A stretch of 64,000 nt of DNA from Cryoendolithus antarcticus (Eukaryota; Ascomycota; Dothideomycetes; Cladosporiales; Cladosporiaceae). Numbering within the stretch: position 1 is the first letter of the stretch; each line of letters starts with the position of its first letter. Shown here in pieces: positions 54,952-64,000 of the stretch. The stretch covers positions 62,001 to 126,000 of the forward strand of contig NAJO01000002.1 in NCBI GenBank assembly GCA_002077065.1, given 5' to 3'. Position numbers and translations under genes: made by a program. A model generated the notes under the pieces. It saw only the letters and a list, made by a program, of their open reading frames with translations. It was not told where the DNA came from and ran no database searches.

Positions 54952-55729
54952 CGTCCCGCCGTTGAGACCCAGACCCAGACCTAGACCCTGCGCGCCGCTG
55001 AGCATGGTCCCTGACGTAGAATGTCCCATTGGGTGATCTGACAATCCTGCCCGAGGAGCTGCTACTATGCCCGTGGGTGCGAATGCTGTTGCTGCTGGAT
55101 GGTGGTGCATTTCCTCTGGGTCCTGCCGATTGCCTGGAATTGGGTACATCGAAGCGCTCGGGACTATCTGACTGCTCTGGTGGGATGGGTATGTGGTGCG
55201 AGCGGGACGGCCGGTCACTGTGTTTGCTGGAAGTGGATCCTGAGGGAAGGTTGTCACGAGGTGTGTCTTTGCGTGGGTGAGGGGTGTCGCTTCTGCGTGG
55301 CTTGTCGCCAGCAAAGTCCGGTCCAAATACATCGTGGGTGCGTGCTGCTGCATCACGCCGCTGTTGCACTCTGAGTTGTTGGAGCTCTGCGTTCCGTTCG
55401 GCGAAATCAGCAACCCACTCTCTTTCCGGCTCCTCCCGCTCGCTCCTTCCTCGTCTGCTGTCGACTTCACTCCGCCGCCGTCGGTCGACTCCATCATGCC
55501 GGTCATGTTGACGTCCCCCATGGCCACGTCGCTTAGCTTCACGATCGCGAGCCTTCTTGCGCTTTTTCTCTTTGTAAGCAGATTCTTCCTTCTGGCGCCG
55601 CCAGATATTGCCGGCGTTCTTGTGCGGTGCCCAGCCGTGCTCCGGCGGCCACATGCGGTAATGAGTGAGGCAGCAGAATGCACTGGTGATGAATGCGAGG
55701 GTATAGTAATATAGTCGACCTATTGCCAT
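54938..55729 (-). CDS. Membrane-anchored, charged low-complexity protein
   Basis: Frame of 263 residues starting at ATG 55729. It opens with a hydrophobic segment (LYYYTLAFITSAFCCLTHY, about 6-24) and MWPPEHGWAPHKNAGNIWRR. It continues with a strongly basic/acidic stretch (KEKKRKKARDREAKRR, RRGRSEREEPEREW) and a Ser/Arg/Pro-rich tail holding SGRIVRSPNGTFYVRD. The aromatic N-terminus and the GTFYVRD block look conserved rather than random. No family recognised; a signal-anchored protein with a disordered cytosolic tail is plausible. It overlaps an open frame that continues into the downstream gene on the same strand, so one of the two readings in this stretch may be spurious. Confidence 0.55.
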   Translation of the reverse strand: MAIGRLYYYTLAFITSAFCCLTHYRMWPPEHGWAPHKNAGNIWRRQKEESAYKEKKRKKARDREAKRRGHGGRQHDRHDGVDRRRRSEVDSRRGRSEREEPEREWVADFAERNAELQQLRVQQRRDAAARTHDVFGPDFAGDKPRRSDTPHPRKDTPRDNLPSGSTSSKHSDRPSRSHHIPIPPEQSDSPERFDVPNSRQSAGPRGNAPPSSSNSIRTHGHSSSSSGRIVRSPNGTFYVRDHAQRRAGSRSGSGSQRRDDGRY

Positions 55730-56152
55730 GATCGAGCTATCAAATAGAAGGTTCGAGTTATTAGTTGCACTAACGTCGGTGGGGCGTAGAACAATACGAA
55801 GCTGTGATGTGATTGTGAGTGCTGTTGTTCGGTGCAACACGGCGGCGATCTTGTAGGTCAGAGCGCCAAGCGCATGTGATAGATGAGGTGTGTAGAGGGA
55901 AGGAGAGAATACACGAAGCGTGAGCGCCGTGTTGATGCGAAGCAAGTGATGAGATTGATCTCAGCGTCTTCGGTCTTAGACCATTAAAGGCCAATGTAAA
56001 GGTACTTACGCTGCGTTGAGCGTCGTGGTATCATCCCAGTCCCAGTCCATAGCCTGTTGAAGTGGCCAACGCCAGTAGCTCCATATCCCAATGGCGCAGA
56101 CTCAACACCCTCTTGTAGACTCCAGAACGCCCCAGCCTATTTCCTTGGTCGT
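55730..56152. other. Intergenic region
   Basis: About 420 bp between the start of the membrane-anchored gene and the 3' end of FOL2. No gene called. Confidence 0.4.
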
Positions 56153-57235
56153 TCACTTCCTGTTCAGCAGAGTGAGGAACTCGTCCCTCGTCTTCGCTCG
56201 CTTCCGCATAGCGCCCAGCATGCAGCTCGTAGTCGTCACTGCTCCAGCTTTCTGCACGCCACGCATGACCATGCACATATGCGTTGACTCCATGACAACA
56301 GCAACGCCCTGTGGCTTGAGCACGTCACTCAGCGCAAGCGCAACTTGCTTGGTGAGGCGCTCCTGCACTTGGAGACGTCTACTAAACATCTCGGCGATAC
56401 GGGCGAGCTTCGACAGGCCGATGACTCGGCGAGAGGGAATGTAGCCAATGTGCATCTACGTGACAATGTTAGCAGCGCATCGGAGGTGTCAGCGATGGCG
56501 ACGGTGTACCTTTCCGGTGAACGGCACAAGGTGGTGCTCGCAAAGACTATACACCTCGATGTCCTTGACGATAACCAGCTCATCATGATCTTCGTGAAAG
56601 ACAGCACCATTGACGATGTCCCTCAGGTTCTCCTCGTACCCCTTGGTGAAGAACATCATAGCCTTAGCGTACCGCTCTGGCGTACCATGCAGACCTTCCC
56701 GCTCCGGGTCCTCTCCGATGCATTCCAGTATTGTCCTGACAGCACCTGAAAGCTTCGCCAGTCTCGCAGCAGCATCCTCGGGACTGTCGCGCTCCCTTAA
56801 GCGCTCCAGGGTCCCTGCACTCGGCCACGACAGTCCGTCAAAGTCGATCGTGGGATTCGAGGTAAAGGGACTCGACGATCGTCCAACAGGCTGCGGTGTA
56901 GGTGGCGCTTGATCTCTCTCGTGCCTTGCCGCTGACCTCAGCTCCAGTGCCTCTATATCGCTATCGTCTACTTCCTCGTACTGTTGCGCCGGACTTTTAG
57001 CGTTCTGCCCGTGACTGATCCTCGTCTCAACCTGCGCATCCTCCGAACGTAGGTCGTTCAAGTCTATAGGTTCTCTATGTGGGCCCATGGAGGACTGTAT
57101 GGAGGCGAAGGCATTTTCTCTTTCATTACGATCGATGTCGACGGAGTAAGATGGGTTGAGTGGAGAGTGACCGTTGGGGAGATGCGCAGGTATGGCCTTG
57201 GGCTTGGGCAAGCTCAGCGGCGAATCAAAGGCCAT
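56153..57235 (-). CDS. FOL2: GTP cyclohydrolase I
   Basis: Two exons (57235-56510 and 56455-56153) encode 342 residues. It converts GTP to 7,8-dihydroneopterin triphosphate, the first step of folate and pterin synthesis, as a homodecamer. The catalytic domain starts near residue 150. [41 protein letters not shown], the spliced [37 protein letters not shown] and [12 protein letters not shown] are all present. By family alignment the zinc ligands are C232, H235 and C303. The 54-bp intron (GTACAC..CACGTAG) splits GK-MHIGY exactly. The first 150 residues are a polar, probably disordered extension. The core is fully conserved. Confidence 0.95.
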
Positions 57236-58076
57236 GTTGAGTGCCGACCTTCAGAATATAGATATACGCTAGAGAAGAGCGCGGCTTTGCGAAGTAGATG
57301 TCTGTCACTCTGCGGAAAGTTTTGCTTCGACTTCAGCCGAAAACTTGCAGAGCTAGATGTAGTGATTCGAGTATGCTGACTCTATATAGTAGAACAGGAA
57401 GCTCATGGTGCAAAGGCTTGAATGCGAGTACTACAAAGGAATTCTCAATGCCCGTCTTCGTCAAACTCTCTCACATTGCGGAGCAGTTTCGAGGTGAAGT
57501 CTGGTTCTCAGGCTGCAAGGCATCAAGCTTGGCAATTAGCGGGATGTCAGTCCAGCCAGAATGCATCAGAAGAACCTGTCCATCACCACCGTCACCTTGT
57601 ACATCATTTCATCGGCACCCATCTAGACAATGCTCTAGCAGCTTGACAGGCATCCATTACACGTGACACGACTGCATCAACGCGGTGTCGCCGGCGCATC
57701 GTTCCCATAAGGCCACCATGACGGTGCAGTGCTGTCGTGGAATCCTGCGCAGACTCCAATGTCACTTTCATTCACTGGACCATCACTGATGATCAGCCTG
57801 CTGCGTGGCTAGTGGCTAGTACTAGACCTTGCGCGCATTACGCGACTTTGTCCGAGTGCATGCATACGAGACGTACGCTGCCACTGTGATCTGGCGTCTA
57901 CTGGCCACTGGCACTGGAGCCTGGAAGCCGCCCTCCCTCGTATATAGCTATGATCGTGTGACGTGATGATGTGTTGGCGTGCTTCACTCTGTGGTGGAGA
58001 CGCGAGGCAGCCGCAGAAAATTACGAGGTGCACAGCAACAGTGCTGAGCTAGAGTTGAGAAGAAACCATCTGGGCA
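57236..58076. other. Intergenic region, 0.84 kb
   Basis: Contains the FOL2 promoter at its left end. Several short frames exist without motifs. No gene called. Confidence 0.4.
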
Positions 58077-58584
58077 ATGAAGCTATTCGATATGAGGCGA
58101 AGAGGGTTCACGGGCACGCACTCACAGCAGGCGGCGTTCGCAAGGTGTCAGAAGTGCTTTGACCAGTCACATATGTGGTCCGACGGCGTGCTCAGTGTGA
58201 CGGCAACGAAGTCGGCGCTCCAGACGGCATGCGAGCTCACCCAACTATGCTCGCGTTTCGAGGCTCTAGCTGCCTTGATGAGGGGGACTGCGACTGAGGT
58301 GAACCTCGGTCTCTGCGCGGCGGTCTCTCCTAGCGATCAGTCGCCTTCTAGCCGTGCAAAGAGCTAAGCCGTACTAATCAGCGGCCTGCCTGGCGTCCAG
58401 CAGCTTTCGTGAAGATATCAGCTGCAGCGAGGACGCCAAGCTACAGCACTCCAGAGTGGGGGCGTATTTGCGGGCCGTGACCGAACCGATACTGGTTGCT
58501 GCGAGGCTGGCAGCAGCGATCGATAAGCTGCAGACCATTGCATCTGAAAGGCAAGCTGCTATTCTGTCGTTCATACAAAGGTAA
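58077..58584 (+). CDS. Possible small helical protein
   Basis: Two possible exons (58077-58308 and 58382-58584) would give 144 residues. The second exon reads as an amphipathic helix: VGAYLRAVTEPILVAARLAA, then IDKLQTIASERQAAIL. It is preceded by a branch-and-acceptor-like TACTAATCAG. The first ends with ALQTACELTQLCSRFEAL, also helical. The donor (GTCTCT) is weak, so the join is uncertain. No homology is recognisable. It could be a real small gene between FOL2 and CTK1 or a coincidence in leader DNA. Confidence 0.3.
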
Positions 58585-58727
58585 CACGGAGACGATTCCA
58601 TGGTGAGTGCGGCGGTTTTGCAGTGTGTGAGTGGCATCGATTCAGACAAGTATTCGGCCGGAGTTTCTCCGTGGTGAACTTCGGGATCATCAATTACGTT
58701 CATCTTCAGGTGGTAATTGCTTGCCAC

Positions 58728-61700
58728 ATGGCCGGTCAAGACGACCGCACGACACGAACTGAGGCCACTGACCAGAGCAGAAGTATATATCAGCGGAGTC
58801 ATTCTCACGGCGACAGTGAAGGACGTGGTGGAGCGGAGTATTCGGGACGGAAGCGAAGTACCGCTGATAGGGCGCTGGAGTCAGGCATTTCTGCATGTCG
58901 TCCGTCACAGAACAACTCACTTCACACTCATCAACGACCCATCTCAACACACGATACACGTTCACGGGCCGATAAGCAGCCGCAGCGTGTGTCACCAGCA
59001 TCTGGTCTGAGGGACGAAGGACGTGTGCGTGCAACTGCGCCTGCAGAGGACCGAGGGGAGCAAGCACCCCGTACTCAGCAGTCTGACCGGCACTTCGACA
59101 TTCGGCGTGATCAGCATCCCCGCAAAGGCTCGCGATCACCATCAGCTACACGCACGCGCAAGCGTCGTCGAAGCCAAAGCGCATCAAACCGGGTCACGTC
59201 ACCAGAGGCTCGCACTAGCAAGCACCCTCGCGCAAGGTCGCCAAGACCGGCGCACGATACTGACAGCGTGGCTACTCGGCGTCCATCACCTGGACCACAG
59301 CAGTCTCGGCATCGCCATCGATCACGCTCACGACATACGAATCGTAGCCCCGACCGCGCAAGGCACCACCCACGTGAAGACAGGCTGCGCACTAGCGGAG
59401 AGGTGAACGAACACCGCCATCACCGCCATCGCTCTCCGCACGATCGGCTACATCGAGCAGGCTCAACCACGCGACCGCAAACATCAAGGCGCACCCGAGA
59501 ATCACCTTCGCCAAGCAAACACCGAGAGCACGAGAGTGCGCAACGTCACCGTGATCGTCGTACATCGCCATCGATACGTGAGGACCGGGACAAGAAGTCA
59601 CATCGCCCTCGATCACGCTCTCCGCGTCCGCGTTCAAAACAACGCCCCGAAGAAGCAGATCAAGAGCAAACGCGCGAAAGGTTCCGATCGCGAGATCGAA
59701 CGAGAACATCGAAGGCAGTGTCTGCAAGTCGTGAGCGGGGTCGTGAACATAGAAGGGAACGGGACAGAGAGGGAGACGAGATGTACAATCGTGGTGGACA
59801 TTACGGCCAAGGCTACTACGGTCAACCTTCGTACGGCCATCCTGGGTACAATCAGCCACCATACGGCTCACATGGCGGCTACCCACCTCAACATGCACCC
59901 TATCCATACCATGGTCAACAGCAGCCGCACAGCGGAGTGGGTCAGTACCAGCCCCAGCCTGGGCTGACATACGGTGGTACCCCCAACAGGCCTCCACCAC
60001 CGCCTCGTGATCTGTCGGCGCGAGGGTCATCTCGAGGTGGTCAACCTAGCCGAGGCGGAAGGGATCACTTCGCCAACATGTCGTGGACACCGAATGAAGG
60101 GACCAAGGGTGGACACTTGGTGCAAGCTGGAGAAAAGCCAAGCTCGCGCGACGATGGCGGATCTGCTTCACCTCCTCCACCGCCACCTGCTGGTGATCCT
60201 GAAGATGATGATAATCCTTTCAGACCACCAGCTGATCTCCGAGCTGACGATGAGAGCGCGCCCAAGAAGCGTAAGCTCTCCGCGCAACCCAATACCAGTA
60301 CAGAGGCGGTAAACTCAACAGCTGCAGACGCCAATAGCAAGCTAGCGGACAAAGAGGCAGAGAAGAGTAAGATCAGCTTCTCGATCAAAGGACGTGCGAC
60401 ACAATCTGCGCAAGATCGGACGACTCCCTCGAAGGCAGAAACATCGCCACTACTCGATCGAAAGCTCCCTGTACTCGATTCAACATCCGCTTCCAGGGGA
60501 ACAGTACCGAAGAGCAGAAATTTCGTCGGTAACACCCGCGTCAGTGCTGCTACACCCAAGCAGTCCACTCAGCTCACAAGGAAGGAAAAAGTGAGAAAGA
60601 AGCGTATAAAGGCGAAGCCACAGCTGAGCGAGGAATTTGCACAGTCCGAGAGCGTCTACTACCGGAAGACTGGAAACGACTCGGTGGTAGGCAGTGGCAC
60701 ATACGGGAAGGTCTACAAAGGCATCCATGTGTACACTGGTAAGATGGTGGCACTGAAGAAGATCCGCATGGAAGGCGAACGCGATGGTGTATGTCAAATC
60801 GTCCTGTTCCCTCTGACCATCACTGACACAGTACAGTTCCCCGTCACAGCAATCCGCGAGATTAAGCTGCTACAATCACTTAATCATGTCAACGTAGTCA
60901 ACTTACAAGAAGTCATGGTCGAGCGCAACGACTGCTTCATGGTCTTCGAATACCTCGAGCACGACCTTACCGGACTCCTCAATCACCCGTCTTTCACCCT
61001 CACAACCGCACACAAAAAGCACCTCGCAAAGCAACTCTTCGAAGGTCTTGACTACCTTCACCACCGCGGCGTCCTCCATCGCGATATCAAAGCCGCCAAC
61101 ATCCTCGTCTCAAAGACCGGCGAACTCAAACTCGCTGACTTCGGACTCGCACGCTTCTATCAGAAGCGCCAGAAGCAGGACTACACCAACCGAGTCATCA
61201 CGATCTGGTACCGTAGTCCTGAGCTGCTGCTAGGCGAAACGCAGTACGGCGCAGCGGTAGACATTTGGAGCGCAGCCTGCGTACTAGTCGAGATCTTTAC
61301 GCGCCACGCCATATTCCCCGGCGATGGAAGCGAGATCAACCAGCTCGACAAAATCTACAACGTTCTCGGCACGCCCTCCCGCTCCGAATGGCCTGGCATC
61401 GCCGAGCTGCAGTGGTACGCGCTACTCCGACCTAGCCACCGCATAGCATCGACTTTCGAGGAAAAGTACCGCGAGCGCGTCTCCCCTGAAGCGTTTGAAC
61501 TGCTGCAAGCTATGTTTCAGTATGACTCCACGAATCGGCCGACAGCGTCAGATGTGCTGGAGCATCCTTACTTCACTACTGAGGAGCCTGCTGCAATGCA
61601 GGTCGTGGAGTTGGAGGGGCTGGAGGGCGATTGGCATGAGTTTGAGAGTAAGGCGCTGCGGAAGGAGAAGGAGAGGAATGAGCGGGAGGCTAGAAGGAGG

Positions 61701-61811
61701 GAGAGGGAGAAGGAGGGGGAGAAGAGGAAGGCTGAGGTTGAGGCGGGAGGGGAGAGTAAGAAGGTTAAGGTGGAGGGTGCTACGGCCGCTGCCGCAGCGC
61801 CGGTCGCGTAG
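58728..61811 (+). CDS. CTK1: CTD kinase catalytic subunit, CTK1/CDK12-like
   Basis: Two exons (58728-60788 and 60837-61811) encode 1011 residues. CTDK-I phosphorylates Ser2 of the RNA polymerase II C-terminal repeat. The first 380 residues are Arg/Ser/His-rich with many SR and RS dipeptides (SRSRHTNRSPDRARHH), as in CDK12/13. Then come Gly/Tyr/Pro-rich low complexity and a polyproline stretch. The kinase domain starts near 645: P-loop VGSGTYGKVYKG, VALKKIRMEGERDG, PVTAIREIKLLQSL, HRDIKAANILVS, ADFGLARFY and TIWYRSPELLLG. PVTAIRE is the CTK1/CDK9/CDK12-type helix. The 48-bp intron (GTATGT..GTACAG) is a multiple of three and stop-free. The C-terminus is a charged KEKERNEREARRREREKEG helix with a KR-K nuclear signal. 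Confidence 0.93.
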   Translation: MAGQDDRTTRTEATDQSRSIYQRSHSHGDSEGRGGAEYSGRKRSTADRALESGISACRPSQNNSLHTHQRPISTHDTRSRADKQPQRVSPASGLRDEGRVRATAPAEDRGEQAPRTQQSDRHFDIRRDQHPRKGSRSPSATRTRKRRRSQSASNRVTSPEARTSKHPRARSPRPAHDTDSVATRRPSPGPQQSRHRHRSRSRHTNRSPDRARHHPREDRLRTSGEVNEHRHHRHRSPHDRLHRAGSTTRPQTSRRTRESPSPSKHREHESAQRHRDRRTSPSIREDRDKKSHRPRSRSPRPRSKQRPEEADQEQTRERFRSRDRTRTSKAVSASRERGREHRRERDREGDEMYNRGGHYGQGYYGQPSYGHPGYNQPPYGSHGGYPPQHAPYPYHGQQQPHSGVGQYQPQPGLTYGGTPNRPPPPPRDLSARGSSRGGQPSRGGRDHFANMSWTPNEGTKGGHLVQAGEKPSSRDDGGSASPPPPPPAGDPEDDDNPFRPPADLRADDESAPKKRKLSAQPNTSTEAVNSTAADANSKLADKEAEKSKISFSIKGRATQSAQDRTTPSKAETSPLLDRKLPVLDSTSASRGTVPKSRNFVGNTRVSAATPKQSTQLTRKEKVRKKRIKAKPQLSEEFAQSESVYYRKTGNDSVVGSGTYGKVYKGIHVYTGKMVALKKIRMEGERDGVCQIVLFPLTITDTVQFPVTAIREIKLLQSLNHVNVVNLQEVMVERNDCFMVFEYLEHDLTGLLNHPSFTLTTAHKKHLAKQLFEGLDYLHHRGVLHRDIKAANILVSKTGELKLADFGLARFYQKRQKQDYTNRVITIWYRSPELLLGETQYGAAVDIWSAACVLVEIFTRHAIFPGDGSEINQLDKIYNVLGTPSRSEWPGIAELQWYALLRPSHRIASTFEEKYRERVSPEAFELLQAMFQYDSTNRPTASDVLEHPYFTTEEPAAMQVVELEGLEGDWHEFESKALRKEKERNEREARRREREKEGEKRKAEVEAGGESKKVKVEGATAAAAAPVA

Positions 61812-62054
61812 GGAGGGATGGTGGATGTGTATACCCTGCAAAGATGAACGATTGTACAAAATGTCATAACCTAGAGACATCGAGCCTGCTGAACGCTTTG
61901 ATCAGAACGTCCCGCGTCCAGCAGTCTCGAAACAACTCTGTCAGGTTCACATTGAGGCAAGTGTCCATCCCTTCTACTTCATCAATAGGACATGTCTCAG
62001 TCTATCACCCGATGCAGTCATCATTCATCACTCATACTCATCATCTACCACTCG
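61812..62054. other. Spacer between convergent genes
   Basis: 243 bp between the CTK1 and DUG3 stops; no gene. Confidence 0.5.
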
Positions 62055-63198
62055 TCAAGCCATCGGATCCTCGGTATTCCACTCCTCTTGGTAAGGAATC
62101 GCCTTCACGACCACCCCATCCTCCTGACTTGCGACTACGTACGAGTTCTTCGGTATCAAAGTCCACTCGCTCTCCTTGTAAGTGCTCGGCTCACTGGCGA
62201 TAATGATGTGCTTGCCGTGATCCTCTACAGCTCTCAGTCCCACCCTTTCAACCCTCTCGCTGCCGTCCGGCCTCTCATTGCCGTCCGGATGACCAGGGAA
62301 CTTCCGGTTCAGCGTCGTTCCCGCAGTCGTAGAGTAGTAGAGGGATGGAGGTTCTTGTGTGGCGTGATTGCGGAATCGGTAAGCAAGCATCTTCACGCCA
62401 TCAGTCGTGCAAAGGTTCAGACTGTTCGGCTTCGCTCTCGGCCCCAACAGCGCAATTTGCAGTTCGACTACTGCAGCGACCATGGCATGCATAGCGCCCA
62501 CCATCTCTTCCACACTGAACTCGCGCTCGAATGCACGCTCGTCCTCGGAGAAATTCGTCAGGAATGACATGTACAGCGCGGCCATGTGCTCGCTGTCTGT
62601 GCCGCCTTGCACAGCTGCATACGCCACACGAGACAATTTCTGACACAGGTGGATCTTAATGACCGAGAAATCCGAGACGACGCCGTTGTGCATGAAGGAA
62701 TGGCGGCCAAAGAGGAAAGGATGGTTGTTAACGGGTGTTATGGCCGTTCCTGATGCTGCGCGAATATGCGCCATGAGCACTCTCGTCTCAGTATTAGCAC
62801 AAATTGACCGGAAATTCGCGTCCTTCCCAGGAGGCTGGATGGTCTTGTAGCTCGCTGGCCGGAGGCCTTCCTTAAGAGAGCCATCAGAGGATTTGCCCGT
62901 GGAGCCTAGCTCGAAGTCAGAGTTTGAGGAAGTGTACCAGGCTATGCCGAGACCGTCGAGATTGTAGAGAACATTTCGGGCTGTGATTAGGTGGTCACTG
63001 GAGGGGAGGGAGGGGTTCGAGTGGATTAGGCCTGGGAGGTAGTGGTCGTGGATTTGGTTTGTTAGGGAGTGGGTTGGGGCTATGAGGACGTCGTGCAGAA
63101 GACAGGGCTCGGTGGGGGAGATGTAGGCGAACCAGCTGGGGAGGATTAGCTCATGTACTATTTTGTTTTCTGATACGTGGGTTGTCCTACCGACACAT
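62055..63198 (-). CDS. DUG3: Class II glutamine amidotransferase, DUG3-like
   Basis: Two exons (63198-63191 and 63135-62055) encode 362 residues. The first exon has eight bases (ATGTGTCG). The 55-bp intron GTAGGA..CCCCAG completes Arg3, giving MCRWFAYISPTEPCLLHDVL. After Met removal, Cys2 is the N-terminal nucleophile of the Ntn glutamine amidotransferase fold. An alternative ATG at 63206 (MPPCVG..) reads through the intron and would bury that cysteine, so I reject it. Other family blocks are PTHSLTNQIHDHYLPG, NLDGLGIAWYT, VLMAHIRAASGTAITPVNNH, SFMHNGVVSDF, GGTDSEHMAALYMSFL and HIIIASEPSTYKESEWTLIP. In yeast Dug3 works with Dug2 to degrade glutathione in the cytosol. Dug2 is not in this window. 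Confidence 0.93.
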
Positions 63199-63513
63199 GG
63201 TGGCATGGAGGGGGGGCTTGATCAGGCGGGTTCGATAAGTATCACTTCATCGAAGCATGGCGAGTATGGCAACGCGAGACTGGTAGACTGAGATGACGAG
63301 GGCGACCTGCTTGACTGCAAAGGCGAGACTCACATTATCGCTGACAATGATCTGCTATCAATCGCTCACCTCATATCTGCTATCAATGGCTGCATCAACG
63401 ACCCGGCCAGATTGGGCAAGTGGAAGCGGACGAAGTGGGCTTCGTCCAGACCGCACTCGAGTGCCATCCTGACATCCCAACTATATGGACCTTTGTCTGA
63501 CGCAAAGGTGAGC
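63199..63513. promoter_or_regulatory. Divergent promoter region, DUG3 / CFIm25-like gene
   Basis: About 315 bp between divergent starts. It contains two near-identical phrases around CATCTGCTATCAATCGCTCA / TCATATCTGCTATCAATGGC at 63350-63388 (CTGCTATCAAT repeated), which may be a short direct repeat of regulatory interest. Confidence 0.35.
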
Positions 63514-64000
63514 ATGTCTGCTGTGCCCTCTCACGTAACGCGTTCATCGCTCCCAGCCAAAGATGTCCTTCCGTTCGATGAGCGCCAGCCTGAGGCGATT
63601 CGACTCTACCCTCTAAGCAACTACACGTTCGGCACGAAGGAAGCGCAGCCGGAGGAGGATCCCTCGGTGAAGGACAGGCTGAAGAGGCTGGAAGACTACT
63701 ATGGTAGATATGGGATGCGGAGGTCGGGCGAAGGGGTGCTTGTGTGCCATGAACACAATCATCCGCACATTCTCATGATCCAGATAGCCAATGCATTCTT
63801 CAAGCTGTATGTACCTGTGTCAGACTCCTATACTGTATCGCAGAGCTGACGTCTCGCGAGCCCTGGCGACTGGCTCGACTACAATGTCGACGAGATCCAA
63901 GGCTTCACCGAACGCATGAACGAGCGCCTCGCCGCACCTCCAGGCACCTCCCTTGCCTACACCAGTCCTCAGACCTGGAATGTCCACTCCACACTCGCGA
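63514..64000 (+). CDS. Pre-mRNA cleavage factor Im 25 kDa subunit-like (NUDT21), partial
   Basis: Exon 1 is 63514-63806; exon 2 begins at 63861 and runs off the window. The CFIm25 family binds UGUA elements upstream of poly(A) sites through a Nudix fold without hydrolase activity. The diagnostic blocks are RLYPLSNYTFGTKEAQPEED, GMRRSGEGVLVCHEHNHPHI, LMIQIANAFFKLPGDW and the later DEIQGFTERMNERLA. The 54-bp intron (GTATGT..CGCGAG) splits FFKL-PGDW. Where catalytic Nudix proteins have GxxxxxEx7REUxEExGU, the visible sequence after PGDW has no such box, as in the family. A second possible intron (63510-63558, GTGAGC..CCCAG) would break the frame, so I start at ATG 63514. Confidence 0.88.

Noticed and set aside
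62055..63206. DUG3 start at ATG 63206 (MPPCVG)
   Set aside because: It would remove the N-terminal catalytic cysteine; the spliced start at 63198 restores it.
63510..63558. Intron GTGAGC..CCCAG at the start of the CFIm25-like gene
   Set aside because: Splicing would put every possible upstream frame out of phase or through a stop, while the unspliced frame with ATG 63514 is continuous.

Overview
This is nuclear DNA from a filamentous ascomycete fungus. The genes are spliced with short GT-AG introns, mostly 48-63 bp and often with a CTAAC or CTGAC branch site. Intergenic gaps are short, and the content is typical of fungi: CipC, PMP3, a KRE2-type mannosyltransferase, a Zn2Cys6 regulator, an LCCL membrane protein and CFD1. 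Lineage-restricted families here (LPPELRN-IY proteins, a BTB-like tandem pair, a 56-residue Cys/Trp protein) suggest a Dothideomycete, perhaps Capnodiales or Mycosphaerellales. That placement is inference. I saw no transposon, tRNA, rRNA or virus.

Layout. 0.4-5 kb: nitronate monooxygenase, acetoacetyl-CoA synthetase and a GFA-type zinc protein. 5.4-8.4 kb: a broken and an intact member of one LPPELRN-IY membrane-protein family. 8.7-18.6 kb, housekeeping: gamma-tubulin complex protein, GT15 mannosyltransferase, PMP3, queuine tRNA-ribosyltransferase accessory subunit, thymidylate kinase and CFD1. 19.5-23.5 kb: a 1277-residue secreted Ser/Thr/Pro-rich protein with three cysteine-rich PAN-like modules. 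23.9-30.3 kb: CipC, two degenerate hydrolase-fold proteins facing each other, a Zn2Cys6 factor and a tiny Cys-rich protein. 30.5-39.1 kb: aromatic aminotransferase, LCCL membrane protein, an Ala-Glu-repeat protein and a secreted GH1 glycosidase. 40-50 kb: USP7/UBP15-type deubiquitinase, mitochondrial PDK-type kinase, an 848-residue unknown and signal peptidase subunit SPC3. 50.5-53.1 kb: a BTB-like gene and its decaying tandem copy. 53.4-64 kb: two overlapping genes, GTP cyclohydrolase I, CTK1-type kinase, DUG3-type amidotransferase and the start of a CFIm25-type factor.

Most genes are independent housekeeping functions; I see no biosynthetic cluster. Divergent pairs that may share control regions are QTRT2/CDC8, cipC/hydrolase-like, the Zn2Cys6 factor/Cys-rich protein, ARO8/LCCL and UBP15/PDK. 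The most unusual material is the giant surface protein, the adjacent pseudo-enzymes, the two decaying paralogues, and a 750-bp stretch open in two frames on one strand. Exon boundaries were read by eye from splice motifs and phase; none has transcript support.
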